From NCBI GenBank assembly GCA_003415625.1, contig PYIU01000006.1:372001-436000 (forward strand): a stretch of 64,000 nt of DNA. The letters are read 5' to 3'. This document shows positions 10,455 to 21,542 of the stretch, piece by piece. This stretch comes from Aquanectria penicillioides. Its lineage: Eukaryota; Ascomycota; Sordariomycetes; Hypocreales; Nectriaceae. Numbering within the stretch: the first letter of the stretch is position 1; the number at the start of each line of letters is the position of its first letter. The notes under the pieces were generated by a model that was not told the DNA's origin, searched no databases, and saw nothing but the letters and a program-made list of their open reading frames with translations. Position numbers and translations under genes: made by a program.

Positions 10455-11723
10455 ATTAGGTGGGGGTGTCTCCCACCTGACCTGGAGCGCTAGGTTTTTT
10501 TTTTCTCGATGCAACCGAAAAAAAAGAAAGAACGAAATTGGCATATCAAGGAGCATGGAACTGGGTGGAGGGAATCTTTGTGTTTTAGGAACTTTACGGA
10601 TGGCATGAAGGAAACGAAACGAAATTTGAGACGACGACGATGACGACTGCATCGGCGCGTTAGATGATGGATAGGGCATTACTGGACCAGGCGTTCTGGG
10701 TCAGTTGTATTAAAGCTAGTAAATGAGAGAAAAAATTATGCTTGAGCATGGCAAGTGGACGACTGCATAAATGTGGTGATTGATTTCCCTCCTCATGATG
10801 GCCCGATAGTCATAATGTGTTTTTGGGCCTCGTCCCTAATAAGGACACATGGCGCACGCCCTTTTCAGTCGAAGATTGCATATGCTTCCGTGGCAAGAAA
10901 CCAGCGTCTGCCATGAACCTCAGCCTTATGATAGCTCACAATGCCGTAGCGCATGTCGGTGTTCCAGGGGGGCATTCTAATTGATCCGCAAAACTGCCTA
11001 CACGATGATCTGAAGAGCCTCTCCAAATGCCCATCCCCACAGTCGGGTTCCTTTGTATGTAAGTTGACGATGGGAGGATTGATAAGATAGGCGGAATAGT
11101 CTCATTGGTCCATAGACTTGGGATAGGAAACTCCTGTTTTTGTTTCATCCCTTTGCTATCATTGGCGATGGCAGAGAGCTCGCTGTGTCATGCTCTGCGG
11201 GTCAATCTGCATGAAGCAAGCCCTGTCCGAAGGTACCGAAAATAGTATTCGGCTTATTGCGTTGTGAATGCCGATCATCCATCCCCCGTCCTTTGTTTTT
11301 TTTTTTTTTTTTTACATATCTCTCATCAACCTCCCAGCAGGCCTTCGCGAGACGAGCGAGGGCGGTCTATAGGGATGGACACATGTCATGTGTAGGTCAC
11401 TCCTCACGGGAATTACCGCCTAGTGTCCGGCGCCAAGGTCCGGCGCCAAGGTCCGGCGTCTTGTCCGGAAGGGGGAGAGCATGGTGGAGATCGGGCCGTC
11501 ACTCAGGGCCGACCAACCGGGTGGTGATGGGGAAGGTTCATTCATGGTGGCCGTAGACATACCGGTGCAAGCATCATTTAACAATCATTGTTCCAAATCG
11601 GTTCCCAAGTTATTATCCACAAACAATGTCTATTATTACACGCGTTTCATAGTCCCGACCCGTGCCTATCCAACCGAAAATCACAAAACGCCAGTTATAC
11701 AACGAATCAAGAAATGCCCTCTC
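10455..11723. other. Intergenic, convergent 3' regions
   Basis: This is the spacer between the dehydrogenase (+) and RTT109 (-). It contains an 18-nt T run at 11296-11313 and a GC-rich tandem repeat at 11425-11458. No coding signal was seen. Confidence 0.45.
11425..11458. repeat. 13-bp tandem repeat (GTCCGGCGCCAAG)
   Basis: Two full copies and one partial copy of a 13-bp GC-rich unit that contains the palindrome GGCGCC. Confidence 0.85.
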
Positions 11724-13496
11724 TTAATCCTTGGGCTTTTTTCTAACCAACCCCGCCGAGAGAACATTCACCACGGGCTCCTTTTGCTCGCCATTGCTAG
11801 CGGGCGCGTCCTCCTTTGGCTTCCGCTTCACCAGACCCGCGCTGAGGACGTTGATCTTGTTAGTCGGTTCCTCGGCAACCTGGGCTGTCGAGTCGGTGCG
11901 CTTCCTCTTCACCAACCCCGACAAGTTGTTGACCTGAGCACCAGCTCCGGCACCGTTCTGGCTCGGCGCAGGAAGCTCACGGATGCCCGTCACAACAGCG
12001 CCCCATTTTCCTCCCATACTGACCTCGCTCACCCAGCGGCGGGTACTACCCGCGGCCTTGTTGAAGTTTGCAAAGTCTAGGTGCAGCAGAAGCTCGACAA
12101 TACGCTTGTAGTGGCTTTCGCTAACAATCTTCTCGCCACGTCCCTCGGGCAACCAGGAGTAGTATGCCGTCAAAGCAGGACGGTCGAGTAGGTAATTCCG
12201 CTGTTCCTTCTTGATGCGGGGGTTTCGGGAGATGATTGGGCCTTTGAGCTTCTTCTTCTTCTTCTTGGGCTTTTTCTTTTTCTTTTTGTCTTTTTCCTGT
12301 TCCGCTCTCAGAAGGTCTGTCTTTGTGGGGAAGAGCTTGCGCGGTGTAGTGCCTGGCGTCATATTCACTGTCCGCTGTTTCTTTGGAGTCTCCGGAGCGG
12401 TGGTCGGTTGGGCTGCGGCAGGTTGGGACTCTGTAGATGGGGCTTCCTCTGCCTTATCATCGAATACAACCCAAATGAAGCCAGTCATGCGGCCACTTGA
12501 GCACTCTTGTCTATATGCCATCATCTCCCAGAAGGTTTCCAGGGTTTTGACGCTCTTCCAGCTTCCAGTGGTCTTCATCGCCCCAGAGCGGCCAGCCTCT
12601 TCGTCCAACTCATCACGGAAACGAGACTTGGGATCATCAGGGAAGTGTGGAATCAAGCACCGCGGTGGCACCCAGTCAAACTCCCGATAGTAGTGAGAGA
12701 TGCGCTCCAGGGGGTGCCCAAGTGTCCATGATGCCGGAGCCCCATTTCGGGGAACAAGGGCTTTGGTCTCGTACGTCTCGAGTCCGGGAACGACCAAGTA
12801 GGCCTTGGAGCTCTTCCAAGGTGCCAGGGTCTCTGCAGGAGCAGGACCAAGGATTGGGTCTAGTACGCGGCACCACCACTTGATGAGACCCCGGTCGTCG
12901 AGAACATGCTTACCGTTGTAATCGACACTGCCTGGGAAAAGGTATTGTGCCTGAGCTCGAGCGAACAAGTTAACAATAAACTGGACACCCTTCCGTCTTC
13001 GCTTCTCGACCAGATACCCGATGAATGAGGAACATATCTCTCGAATTGGGCTCGGCGTGCCCTTGGGCAGGTTGAGTAAGCTGAGGTATCCAGTCGAGTC
13101 GGCCTTGGAGACAAAAAGCGTCGTGGAGCGGGCAGTGGTGTAGATGAAGACTTCAACGCCCAGTACTAAAAGTTGCTTCTTGGGCTCAGGTTCGGTCAAA
13201 GAAGTCGCCCCGTTCGAAAATGAGGCAGGGTTAGGGGCGTCAATGGAGATGGCCAGGAAGTGGTTCTCGCAATATGTTCGTTCAGGGCGTTCGTGAGGCG
13301 GGGGGGAGTAGAGGGGATCGGTCTTGGTGGGAGGCGTCGAGATGTGGTAGATGCCGAAGTCGTAGCCCTTTGGCAGGGCAGCAGCCAGCCTCTCGCGGAG
13401 GCCGGTGTCGTCGAGCTGGGAATGGACCATCTTGTGCGCTGCTGTCTGATGGTGGACCAGATTTTGCAACGAGGGATTCGCAGTCAGAGAAGTCAA
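11724..13496 (-). CDS. RTT109: Rtt109 histone H3-K56 acetyltransferase
   Basis: Rtt109 is the fungal-specific p300-like acetyltransferase that modifies H3 Lys56 on new histones with Asf1/Vps75. It acts in replication-coupled nucleosome assembly and genome stability. The gene is a single exon of 590 residues. Recognisable blocks are LFVSKADSTGY, the KWWCRVLDPIL segment, and HFPDDPKSRF, whose adjacent Asp pair matches the family's essential acidic site. A Lys-rich disordered loop (near residues 405-430) is probably a nuclear localisation or histone-contact region. The tail repeats a basic motif three times (NLSGLVKRK, VLSAGLVKRK, VLSAGLVRKK). The true start may be the Met at 13430 (MVHSQLDDTG), since family members usually start close to that point. 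Confidence 0.93.
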   Translation of the reverse strand: MTSLTANPSLQNLVHHQTAAHKMVHSQLDDTGLRERLAAALPKGYDFGIYHISTPPTKTDPLYSPPPHERPERTYCENHFLAISIDAPNPASFSNGATSLTEPEPKKQLLVLGVEVFIYTTARSTTLFVSKADSTGYLSLLNLPKGTPSPIREICSSFIGYLVEKRRRKGVQFIVNLFARAQAQYLFPGSVDYNGKHVLDDRGLIKWWCRVLDPILGPAPAETLAPWKSSKAYLVVPGLETYETKALVPRNGAPASWTLGHPLERISHYYREFDWVPPRCLIPHFPDDPKSRFRDELDEEAGRSGAMKTTGSWKSVKTLETFWEMMAYRQECSSGRMTGFIWVVFDDKAEEAPSTESQPAAAQPTTAPETPKKQRTVNMTPGTTPRKLFPTKTDLLRAEQEKDKKKKKKPKKKKKKLKGPIISRNPRIKKEQRNYLLDRPALTAYYSWLPEGRGEKIVSESHYKRIVELLLHLDFANFNKAAGSTRRWVSEVSMGGKWGAVVTGIRELPAPSQNGAGAGAQVNNLSGLVKRKRTDSTAQVAEEPTNKINVLSAGLVKRKPKEDAPASNGEQKEPVVNVLSAGLVRKKPKD

Positions 13497-14610
13497 GCCG
13501 CCCTCCCTGGAGACGGATGCGAGATGAGGTCAGGCTGTACGGCCGGTTGCTAGGTCGCTAGGGAGCTCCACTGTGCGCATGCGTTAGCGGCTGGTCCCCC
13601 ACTGTCTTGGGTCAGGAACGAGCCACGGTGGGGAGCTATGGCCTGCTACGGCCTGCTATGGCCTGGGGGATGTAGGGGATCAACGCCTGCAGGTTAATTG
13701 GTGCAGCTGCACTACCCTACACGATGGGACCATGGGATGGATGCAAGCACAAATACGCGGATTGAGGGGTGAGGAGGTGTGGCAAGAGAACACACAGGCC
13801 CAATCAATATTGTTTGCGGGTTTTTTATACTTTAGAGTCTCGTTTGGGCTATTTCATGGTGTTTTGGGTCACGTACACGCTCGATTATCACAACCACTAA
13901 TTTTGAGATCTGCAGCCTCGAGATCCACAAACACTAGCAAATTGCCATATTTGGTTTGATGATTGAACACGGCAACCCCCAAACTAAGCAAAGTCGAACA
14001 ATGATCATTCCCGTCATGAACAAGGCGCCTTCAACAAAAGTCTCATCACACCTTCAGAGATACGCAAAGCAGAACAAGAGTGTACTGCGACTTGTGTAGT
14101 TAACTATGCCGATGGTGAGAAATATCAGGAAATAGTAGACAAGACTATTCGTAAGAAATGATATCATCATCTAAATATCCATGCAAATTCTAGAGCAGCA
14201 GTTGCTCCAAATTCCTAGAATGATTTAGACATGCATCATAGGAGAGTTGTAGTGATTTCCGAAAATCAGTAGACAGGGACACTCGATCCCAATACCTTAT
14301 ATGGAAGCCAGGACATTGACCTGAGTTAGAACTAATGATACTTTCCAGCCTGTCAAAAAGCAGTAGTGTACGGATACCTACCTCTAGTCTAAAAGACCTA
14401 CAGGGAGCGTGCTGGCGCTTCAACATCCAACCCCAGGGTCCAGATGCCAAGCCCGGAAGTGGGGCCGCCTTGACGGAAGTTGGCGGCTCGTCCACGTGAC
14501 CTCGAGAAAATGTTCGTGACCAAGCTTCACATCGCATCAATCCACCCCATCCAGTCCAGAATCACCCTCCAAACCTGCCTCGCTAACCCCGGGCCAATTC
14601 CTCTCCCACC
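13497..14610. promoter_or_regulatory. Divergent spacer RTT109 / mL57
   Basis: About 1.1 kb of divergent promoter DNA. A CACGTG palindrome at 14493-14498 lies 113 bp upstream of the mL57 ATG and could be a bHLH-type site; that is inference only. Near 13636-13664 a short GGCCTGCTA/TGGCCTG repeat is visible. No gene was seen. Confidence 0.4.
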
Positions 14611-15562
14611 ATGGCTCTCCAACATTGCCGCACTGGCATTGTGCGCTCCCGTCAGGCCGCCCGCGTCCTCATGCCCTGCGTCCGCACCTACGCCACCGAG
14701 ACCGAGACCCGGACCCCGGAGTCCTTCAAAGCCCATGCCTCCAGGCCGGCTCCCCGCGCTCCTCGATGGTCCCAGACCCCTCCCGAGATGAAGGCTGGCA
14801 TCCAGCTCGACTTTGCTAAGAACCCCCACAACAAGATCTGGACCGTCAACAACGACCCCAAGATGCTGGACGACATGTACGACCGCCTGCTGGGCCCCAA
14901 CGGCAGCAAGCTTCTCCCCGAAGAGCTCAAGTGGCTGGCTGTGACACACAAGAGTTTTGACCAGGGAAGGAGAGGATTCAACGATCGATTGGCCCTTCTC
15001 GGTATGTTGCGGGTCCCATATCGTGGAAGAAGAATTGGGCGGTTCAGACGAGTTTGAGAAAAGGGACCAAGTTGCTGACACATCGGACAGGCCGAATGGC
15101 TCTCATCATGGAGACCACCAAGCAGATTGTGGCCAAAGGCCCTATCGCCGGATCGAGGCAGGCTGACGAGTTCGACCGACAACCCTTTGAGCATGAGCAG
15201 CTGGCTTCGTTAGACAACCTGAACGTGCAGGGACCGAAGGATATTAGTGGCAAGGATAAGCTATACGACCTTGCTATTGAGGTGGGCTTGATTGACGTTG
15301 TGCGGTGGAAGCCCCGAATGGTATGTGGACAAGGGATTCTCTTCTGGACCTTGTGTTCTCGAACAGCATTACAGCCACGTTGAATCGAGATGCAGTGTAC
15401 TAACAACCATTTCAACAGGTACGAAAACTTAAGACGTCTGGTGTCGAGGTCGTTCTCAACAGTGCTATTCTTGCCATTATTGGCGCCATTACCTTGCAGC
15501 ATGGATCCGTGGTGGCATCGCAGGTGATCAGGGAACGGATACTCGCCAAGGTGCGGGCTTGA
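14611..15562 (+). CDS. MRPL15: Mitochondrial ribosomal protein mL57 (Mrpl15), RNase III-like
   Basis: This is a large-subunit mitoribosomal protein with an inactive RNase III fold. Exons 14611-15001, 15091-15320 and 15419-15562 sum to 765 nt (254 residues). A basic N-terminal presequence (about 30 residues) is followed by WTVNNDPKMLDDMYDRLLG and LKWLAVTHKSFDQGRRGFND. This matches the RNase III signature helix, but in RLALLGRMALI the catalytic acidic residues of true RNase III (the E and D of ERLEFLGD) are absent. The C-terminal exon carries a small Ala/Ile-rich helix. The gene converges on the membrane-protein gene with only about 220 bp between stop codons. Confidence 0.9.
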
Positions 15563-15780
15563 GGGGGAGGCAAAAAAACTAATCTGTATCATATACCTGT
15601 ACCATTTAGAGATGAGGCCTCTGGAATCTTGTACAAAGCATGGCGGTAGCCGGCTACGCGAAAAGAAACACCCACCATTGCGAAACAAATTTGTATTGCT
15701 ATGAGAAATGTGATGGTATTACGATTATGTTGGGTGTCTAATGTGCCTCGTTTTCATCTGCCCGTCTAAATCGTGAGTGA

Positions 15781-16911
15781 TCATTGCAGCAGTGGCGTCT
15801 CCTCATCTGCCGGCCGGCCGGCGTCTTGTTCTTGCTCATCACCAGCTGTGTTAACATGGTGATAGTCCTCGTGGATGAGCTGCTCGCGGTAAAACCAACC
15901 GAGACAGGTTCCCGCTCCAGGGCCAACGATAAAGGATGATAGGAAGGTGACCAGAGGAACCCTCCACCCCACTTCGACAAGCATCCAGTACAAAACGGTC
16001 CAAGCAATGAACTGGATGTCAATCTCAATAAAGGTAAGAGACGACTTGGTAACCTTTTTGCGGTCATCGGATTGGGTGAGGTTCCAGATGATGAAGATGT
16101 GGGCTAAGACGGAGAGGATGACGGGGAGGGCATAGACAATGGCGAACGAGCACCGGCTCGATTCGAGGTGAATGAGAGAGGGCTCTGTTCTCTTCAGAGC
16201 CGTGACAAGCTTTCGTACAGCTTGGCGGATGAGCGAAACGTAGACTGGGAAGAAGAGCCAGATTCCAATGGTGGCGGGAGAGTTGAAAATGAGCATCAAG
16301 ATGGAGGGGAGGAAGAAGCCGATGGCTACGCTGACGGGGATGGCGATGACCTCGGTGTCAGGGAGATGGCGACTGCGGTCTACCGCGTCGGGGGCGGCAT
16401 CTTGGCCGTCATCAGGGCTGCTGGCAAGTCTCTTCCTCATGGCAATCAGCCTCTGCGAGGTGTGCAGGAAGGCCGGGATGATGGCAAGCTCCCAGACAAC
16501 GGCGCCGCCGATGAGGTTGAAGATGAGCCAGGGTCCCGTGGGATAGGCAATGAGGACGTTGGGGGCGTTGCAGATGCGGGCGGCCTCGACGGTGCTGACG
16601 GTCAACAGCCCGCCGACAAAGGCGAGCACGACGGACATGATGGCGATGCTGCGGAGCGAGCTGAGAGCGACGTGGAAGAAGCTCACGAGGTAGCACAGCG
16701 GCGTACCGAGGCCCGGGATGCGGCTGAGGCCCGGGAGGAGGGCGCGCGAGTGGCACTGAGACCAGAGCATGGCGGCGTTGACATCGCCGTGGATGAAGAG
16801 AAGGACGACGGTGGCGATGGCGAGGAGCACCGGCACAATGAGGAGGTAGTGGAGGGAGAAGACGTGGATGGGCGCGCGCCAACGCGACGAGCCGCTCGCT
16901 GAGGACGGCAT
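15781..16911 (-). CDS. Orphan multi-pass membrane protein with C-terminal dileucine signal
   Basis: I do not recognise this family. It is a single exon of 376 residues from the Met at 16911 (MPSSASGSSRW). An in-frame upstream Met at 17025 would add 38 residues that look like leader sequence, so I prefer the shorter start. About seven or eight hydrophobic spans are visible, among them LHYLLIVPVLLAIATVVLLF, SIAIMSVVLAFVGGLLTVST, WLIFNLIGGAVVWELAIIPA, AIPVSVAIGFFLPSILMLIF and SFAIVYALPVILSVLAHIFI. A charged loop (residues about 160-190) sits mid-protein. The tail ends EETPLLQ, which fits an acidic dileucine sorting signal for the vacuole or endosome. The long uninterrupted frame and clean hydrophobic periodicity support a real gene; its function is unknown. 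Confidence 0.75.
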   Translation of the reverse strand: MPSSASGSSRWRAPIHVFSLHYLLIVPVLLAIATVVLLFIHGDVNAAMLWSQCHSRALLPGLSRIPGLGTPLCYLVSFFHVALSSLRSIAIMSVVLAFVGGLLTVSTVEAARICNAPNVLIAYPTGPWLIFNLIGGAVVWELAIIPAFLHTSQRLIAMRKRLASSPDDGQDAAPDAVDRSRHLPDTEVIAIPVSVAIGFFLPSILMLIFNSPATIGIWLFFPVYVSLIRQAVRKLVTALKRTEPSLIHLESSRCSFAIVYALPVILSVLAHIFIIWNLTQSDDRKKVTKSSLTFIEIDIQFIAWTVLYWMLVEVGWRVPLVTFLSSFIVGPGAGTCLGWFYREQLIHEDYHHVNTAGDEQEQDAGRPADEETPLLQ

Positions 16912-17717
16912 GATGGTGAGATACTGGAGGACGGCTTTCTTGTTCTTGCTTCTTGCTTCTTGCTTGTCGTAGCGCTTCGGAATGAGAAGCAACGGCGAGA
17001 AAGCGTCTACGCGTCCATTGAGCAAGCTCGGGGTGGGTGCAATGCGAATTTGAGGCTGCCGAGGGGTCTCGGGATGAAGTCATGCGGAGGATCACACTGG
17101 TGGGCCCCGTGATTTCCCTCCCTCCCGTTGTCGGCACTAGCCCGCCCAGCCTGACACTAACATCGACTACAACCTTGCATTCATTCATAGCTTAGTCCAA
17201 TCCGCCATGACGCACGTATAAACATCATTCAATTTGATCCTCATGGAACGGTGTTATGGAAGGATGCTTGCCAACCCAGGGTTCTCGTCCAAATATTTAT
17301 CCGGGTTTGCGTGCGCGGGTGGTCGCTGCAGGCATCTACAGGTACATGAGCGGCTGAAGAAACCCTGGACATGGAGAGCCGGGGATGCGAAATGTAGAGA
17401 GCAAATCAACCCAACGCGTTGCTCTGCAAACCCTCTTATGATGATTGCGGATAGATAGGGTCCATACAAGGTATTCATGGCGATGAAAATCAACAAGAGT
17501 TCGAAATCTTTTCTGACTTCTGCCCTTCAGCCGAGGTCTCCTTTGGCCACAATCGCGCCATTGACTGGGTTGGCTGGGCTGAATCTCGGCATGGACTCAG
17601 TAGACACATCGGATAAGTTGCTGATGTGTTTGGCCGACATACCGGACTCTTTCTTCCTCCTACCTCGCGATCATTCTCATGCACACCCGCAACGGGGCCT
17701 ACCAGCAGTGGTGTTAG
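16912..17717. other. Intergenic, upstream of membrane-protein gene
   Basis: This stretch includes a CTTGCTTCTT repeat at 16940-16965 in the presumed 5' UTR of the minus-strand gene. No other signal was seen. Confidence 0.35.
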
Positions 17718-20700
17718 ATGCTCGACATCTCTGCCATAATGGTAACTACGGATCTGTGGGCTAAATCCCAGGCGGCTCTTCCTCATAAGATCCTGGAGCA
17801 GCTGCGCGACATTAAATGTGGAACATCCTTGACACCAAGCCCTCGGGGAAATGTTGACTAGATCATCACCTTGGTTCAACAAAAGGAAGCCGAATACCAA
17901 TCGAAACGCACCAATTTTACTTTGAAAGTCAGAAGCCATGAATGGAACTTTCGAGACTATTTCGGAAGCATTGTAAAATGGCTTAAAACGTATATCGCCG
18001 TGGGCGATGCCATTGTTCAGTATGACCCAGCACATGCTGCCTTGCCATGGGCTTCTTTTCGATTTGTGCTTCAGGTTAGCTTGAATGTTTCTGTCTTAGT
18101 TATTGCTTTTCTTTTTGGTTCCTGCTCTATAACTATGTGTGGTTCTTTGAACTCACACGCTGTCTAGTCAATTGTTGCCGTGCATGAGCACAGAGTCGTT
18201 GCTCCGCATCATCGAAACAATCCTCGCCTAGTGTATATGGGCCAAGTTTTCGAGTTGGTATACACGCCAAATGAACTAAAAATGGATCATTCTTCTACCC
18301 AGGTGTGCCTCGACTCCTTACGTGGAGACCTGGTCAAGCTCTACACGACTGTGTTGATGGCGCTCGCTTATTGCGACTCGCTGCTGAATAAGAGCAAGCC
18401 CCGCCGTCGATTTATTGCCATGGTAAAACCCAGTGAGCTTGAGGAAATATACGAACAACTCACCCAGTTGGAATCAGATATCGAGAAACACGCAAAAGCT
18501 GCCGATCGTATTCGCAGCCACTCGATATCAGACGAGTTGCTCTTTCACCTCAAAGAGATCTTCTCAGCCACAAAAGAACTGGAAATTTCTGTCTCGGATT
18601 TGCTTGTAAGAGTGAATGAGCAGGATGAATGCAAAATTCTTGGAAGAATCTCAAAAATCCCGTATCGAGCTCACCACGAAGAAATCCACCATCGGAGAAC
18701 CCAAGGAACTGGACAATGGCTATTGGAACGCCCCGAGTTTAAAAAATTGGACACTGAGACCGTTTCAAGTGTATTAATTCTCTACGGCTTTCGTAAGTTG
18801 AACAATTATTGAACATTCCAGATACTGCATCTCTCTAACGACTTCCAGTCGGTGTAGGAAAGTCATACCTCGTGTTGAGGGTGATTGATCAAAAAGGGAT
18901 CAAATACAGCTTGGCCATGCACTTGCATACTTTTACTGCAATAGAAACGAAGAGGATAGGAGGCAGCCGCAAAAAATACTCCAGAGTTTGGTCCGCCAAC
19001 TTTCTTCCAAGTCAAGATGCCGTGGGGAAAATCCATCCCATTCTGAAAGATTTGCTAAACAGATTGGCCGTTCAAGGCTCAGAGTTGGACATTTTTAGAT
19101 GCTAAAGACTTTTATCGACGCTTATTGGTTCGTACTTTTCAACAACGATTATATTGGATGCCTTGGATGAATGCAACAGAGATTCTAGAAGCCAACTGAT
19201 GGAGACCTTGGAGACCTTGCTGAACGAAAGTCGACACCTCAAAATCTTCATATCAAGTCGACCCGATGGAGATATTAAATATCATTTCGAATCCAGGCCA
19301 GTGCTCGAGATCCAAGCTTCAGAAACTATGGATGACATTGCACTCTATATCTCACACCAGCTTTCGAGGGATCGGCGCTGGAAGGACCAGTCACCAGCGC
19401 TACAGATAGAGATTCAAGATACGCTGTGTAAAATGAGCAAGGGAATGTTTCAGTGGGTCTCTTTGCAGCTCCAGCAGCTCTCAAGATTGAAGGTCTGGAA
19501 CAAAAGCAGCATAAGGGAGCGATTGAGCCACCTCCCGAATGGCCTTAAGGCGGCGTATGATGAAATTTGGACGAGACTGAATGAGGCGTCACCGTATGAC
19601 GTGAAGATGACCAACAGCCTCTTCTGCTGGGTTATGTGTGGCTTCCAGAGATTTACTACACGTGAGTTAGCGAGAGCGATCATGATTGACCCGGAGCAGG
19701 AAGACGAAGACGATTTAGCTATTACCCCCAACGAAGAGCAGATGAACGACCTTTGTGGGAACCTACTCATTGTAGAACATGGTTCGATCCGTAGTACATG
19801 GGACTTTTCCCATTTATCGGTGCGAGAATATATTAAAGAAAACCATTTTGACACAGAGAAGGCTCACCAATTCGTCGCCATGGCCTGCCTAAAATTCCTG
19901 ATGTCACCGCGGCAGATGATGAGATACTCTGGGAGGAATTTGCTTCGGAGGGGAGTGTCTGGTCGCGCACCTAACTATATGATATAGAACGGCCTTTCCT
20001 ATGTAGGCAAAGTAGACGGTATCGAGAACGAGCGAATTGAAAGGTTGAAGAGACAATTGAAGACGTTTCTGGGTTCCATGGAAATCGGAAGCGATACATA
20101 CAAACGATGGACACGGGAATATAGAACGCATCACCGCATGGATTGCAAGAAAATCTGGCCAGACTCGACCCCGATCTTCGCTTCAATAAGATTTGGCCTC
20201 TATCACCTCCTTTTTGATTGGTGGGATGACCCAGGTCTCGATCTCAATGTCCTCAACAACCCTCAATTTGGCTGCGGCCCCCTTTCATTTGGGGTTGCAC
20301 ACAGGCAAGAACCCATATGGCGTCATATTCCGAGGAAAAAAGCGTACATCGAATTCGGAAACGCATGGCCCCTCGGGATTGCGATAGGGTTTGACTAGTG
20401 GGACGTCTTCGAAGCATTACTTGATGCGGGAGCCGACCTTGATTCGCTGTCCGCGTCTCAGTTGACGCGGACAGGTCAACAAAAATCTTCACCTTTGCAA
20501 GTATGTTGAGAGACTGTTGCAAGAAGGCGCCGATGTAAGGTTAGTGACAGGCGCTTTTCTCCCTGCATTGATGGAGAATCGCGTCCGAGGGAACAAATGG
20601 GACGAAAGGAACAAAGAGGTGTGGCAAATGCTCTTGCCAGCAAGGCTCAAGGCCGGCGGCTTCGACGAGGTGATTTTGCCCGTAGCCAGGAGTGGATTCA

Positions 20701-21542
20701 CGAACCATCTGCAACTCTGCATCGATGAGGGTGCAGATGTGAACTACGGCGATGAGCATTCGACTGCGCTCATACAGGCCGTGCACTCAGCCAATATTGA
20801 GTCTGTAAGGTTGCTGCTGGAGGCCGGGGCGAATGGGAACCTGGTGGCAAACGGCGATCATGGCACAGTTATCACGGCAGCGGCAGCAATGATAAATAGC
20901 GTCCCGGAAATCTTTCCACTTCTCCTTGATCACGGTGCCGACATTATTCTCAACGGAATAATTGGACCACTGCTCACCGAAACCGAAACCGAAATTGGTG
21001 ACCGCTGGCGCAGTCCAATCCCTTGGCCTTTGGATGATCACCCTGCGTTCCTGGCCGGGGTGCTCCTGGATGCCGGGGCAGACCCAAACCAAAGGAAGTG
21101 TGGTGTTTACCCGCTATGCTTTGCAATAGAAAAAGGTCACGTACGCCTGGCCCAACTTCTACTGGATGACGGGAGGGTGGATGTCAACGCAAATCTTCGA
21201 GGAGCCTTCCCGAATGCGCTGTGCGCGGCCATTGTCGGCCATCAGCATAAGATTGGAAATGACGAACCGAGCGAGGTTGAACCATTAAATGGCGCCGCAT
21301 CACCACCAGATGACGAAAGCTCGGATGAAGACGAATCACCACCCGACGATGACGACCATAGCTCCAAGAACTTTCATCTTATATCCGCAATCATTCGTCT
21401 TTGTTTCAAGAAAGGACTCAACCTACCCATGGCTATGAACTCAAGTCTTGGAGGTCAACCGTTGTTGCTATACCAGCCGCAAGTGGGCTACTGGAGGCCA
21501 GAAGCGATCCAAGCATTTCAACCAAGCGGGCTCATTGAGTAG
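17718..21542 (+). pseudogene. Decayed NACHT-ankyrin (fungal NLR/STAND) gene
   Basis: This is a relic of a fungal NLR-like gene, whose intact relatives act in self/non-self recognition and programmed cell death. In order: an N-terminal domain with the block QYDPAHAALPWASFRFVLQ (DUF7708-like, 18012-18074); an intron at 18075-18167; a linker ending in GTGQWLLERPEF; a Walker A (GFLGVGKS) assembled across an intron at 18794-18848; a Walker B region (TTIILDALDECN) at about 19140; the sensor-like SSRPDGDI; then ankyrin repeats (LLLEAGAN, LLLDHGAD, LLDAGADPN) at 20.5-21.2 kb. Coding continuity is broken many times. Frame changes occur near 18200, 18925, 19035, 19915 and 20490, and stops at 17859-17861, 19103-19105, 19972-19974 and 20396-20398. 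Both ends are approximate. Confidence 0.85.

Noticed and set aside
16168..16902. 244-codon plus-strand frame rich in Asp/Gly/Glu
   Set aside because: Antisense shadow of the membrane-protein gene.
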